NCBI RefSeq assembly: GCF_018860365.1
Contig: NZ_JAHKPO010000013.1
Span: 62,001-126,000, forward strand
Source: Arenibacter algicola
Lineage (GTDB): Bacteria > Bacteroidota > Bacteroidia > Flavobacteriales > Flavobacteriaceae
Length of the DNA: 64,000 bases
Reading direction: 5' to 3'
Position numbers and translations under genes: made by a program. Below, piece after piece: positions 63,893-64,000 of the stretch. The notes under the pieces were generated by a model. That model was not told the origin of the DNA, made no database searches, and saw only the letters and a list, made by a program, of their open reading frames with translations. Numbering within the stretch: the first letter of the stretch is position 1; the number at the start of each line of letters is the position of its first letter.

Positions 63893-64000
63893 AACTATAG
63901 ACAATATTTTAGGGACTTTATAGGGCATAATACACCACACTTTTATTATATAAAATCTAGGGACGAAGGTATGGTATTTTAAAGTTTCGATGGTTGGAAA

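Noticed and set aside
1-64000. tRNA, rRNA, tmRNA or transposase genes
   Set aside because: Read through for T-loop/acceptor patterns, rRNA landmarks and transposase motifs in all frames; none convincing by eye, though a covariance-model search was not possible.

Overview
The window reads as a chromosome segment of a marine-type member of the Flavobacteriaceae (Bacteroidota), possibly near Arenibacter, Maribacter or Zobellia; the genus is a guess. The evidence is the gliding / type IX secretion genes sprE and gldH, an F-type ATP synthase operon without beta and epsilon genes, a three-gene sdhCAB, families largely confined to Bacteroidota (DUF4837, DUF4292, DUF5687, HU-SPOR), AT-rich DNA, and TAnnTTTG promoter boxes instead of E. 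coli-like -10 boxes. No tRNA, rRNA, insertion sequence, prophage or CRISPR was seen. Most genes are core housekeeping genes; the unexplained signals are mainly intergenic.

Layout. 1-6.3 kb (minus): a cell-surface sugar operon with an uncharacterised 561-residue protein, a Wzz-like membrane protein and rmlB-rmlA-rmlC-rmlD for dTDP-L-rhamnose; rmlD runs off the left edge. 6.4-9.2 kb: a GH3-family protein and an M23 peptidase (minus), then divergent tatA (plus). 9.2-13.1 kb: a decayed stretch, a PorE-like OmpA protein and a small membrane protein. 13.3-17.3 kb (minus): DUF4837 lipoprotein, lytic transglycosylase, pgk. 17.4-23.7 kb: holB, a DoxX-like protein, a patatin, a ferredoxin-type reductase (minus) and a DUF5687/ABC exporter pair. 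23.9-32.7 kb (plus): sprE, a bactofilin, atpZ, a membrane protein and atpBEFHAG. 32.8-38.7 kb (plus): flippase, dut, TPR protein, DUF4292 lipoprotein, EnvC-like protein, aldo/keto reductase. 38.7-43.5 kb: thioesterase and HU-SPOR protein (minus), dprA (plus), trpS (minus), plsC (plus). 43.5-47.3 kb (minus): a lipoprotein / ECF sigma factor / barrel-fused anti-sigma-like protein cluster, and recA. 47.3-56.1 kb (plus): a probable structured RNA, trhO, ricT-gldH-pbp1A, scoA and scoB split by a four-helix-bundle gene, a 35-codon ORF and a GNAT acetyltransferase. 56.1-64 kb (mostly minus): aminotransferase, Vsr-like endonuclease, sdhCAB, a small membrane protein (plus) and an M28 peptidase.

How it works together. 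Envelope construction dominates: rhamnose sugars, a flippase, peptidoglycan synthesis and remodelling (PBP1A, transglycosylase, M23, EnvC-like), and T9SS/gliding parts (SprE, GldH, PorE-like). Energy metabolism is the second theme (ATP synthase, succinate dehydrogenase, ketoacid CoA transferase). The best leads for new biology are matched hairpins after atpE and atpA, an orphan terminator ending a multi-hairpin region beside recA, a short-ORF/terminator leader before a GNAT gene, a single protein that seems to join an anti-sigma domain to an outer-membrane barrel, an uncharacterised protein with a nucleoside-phosphorylase-like end, and a Vsr homologue with no zinc ligands.
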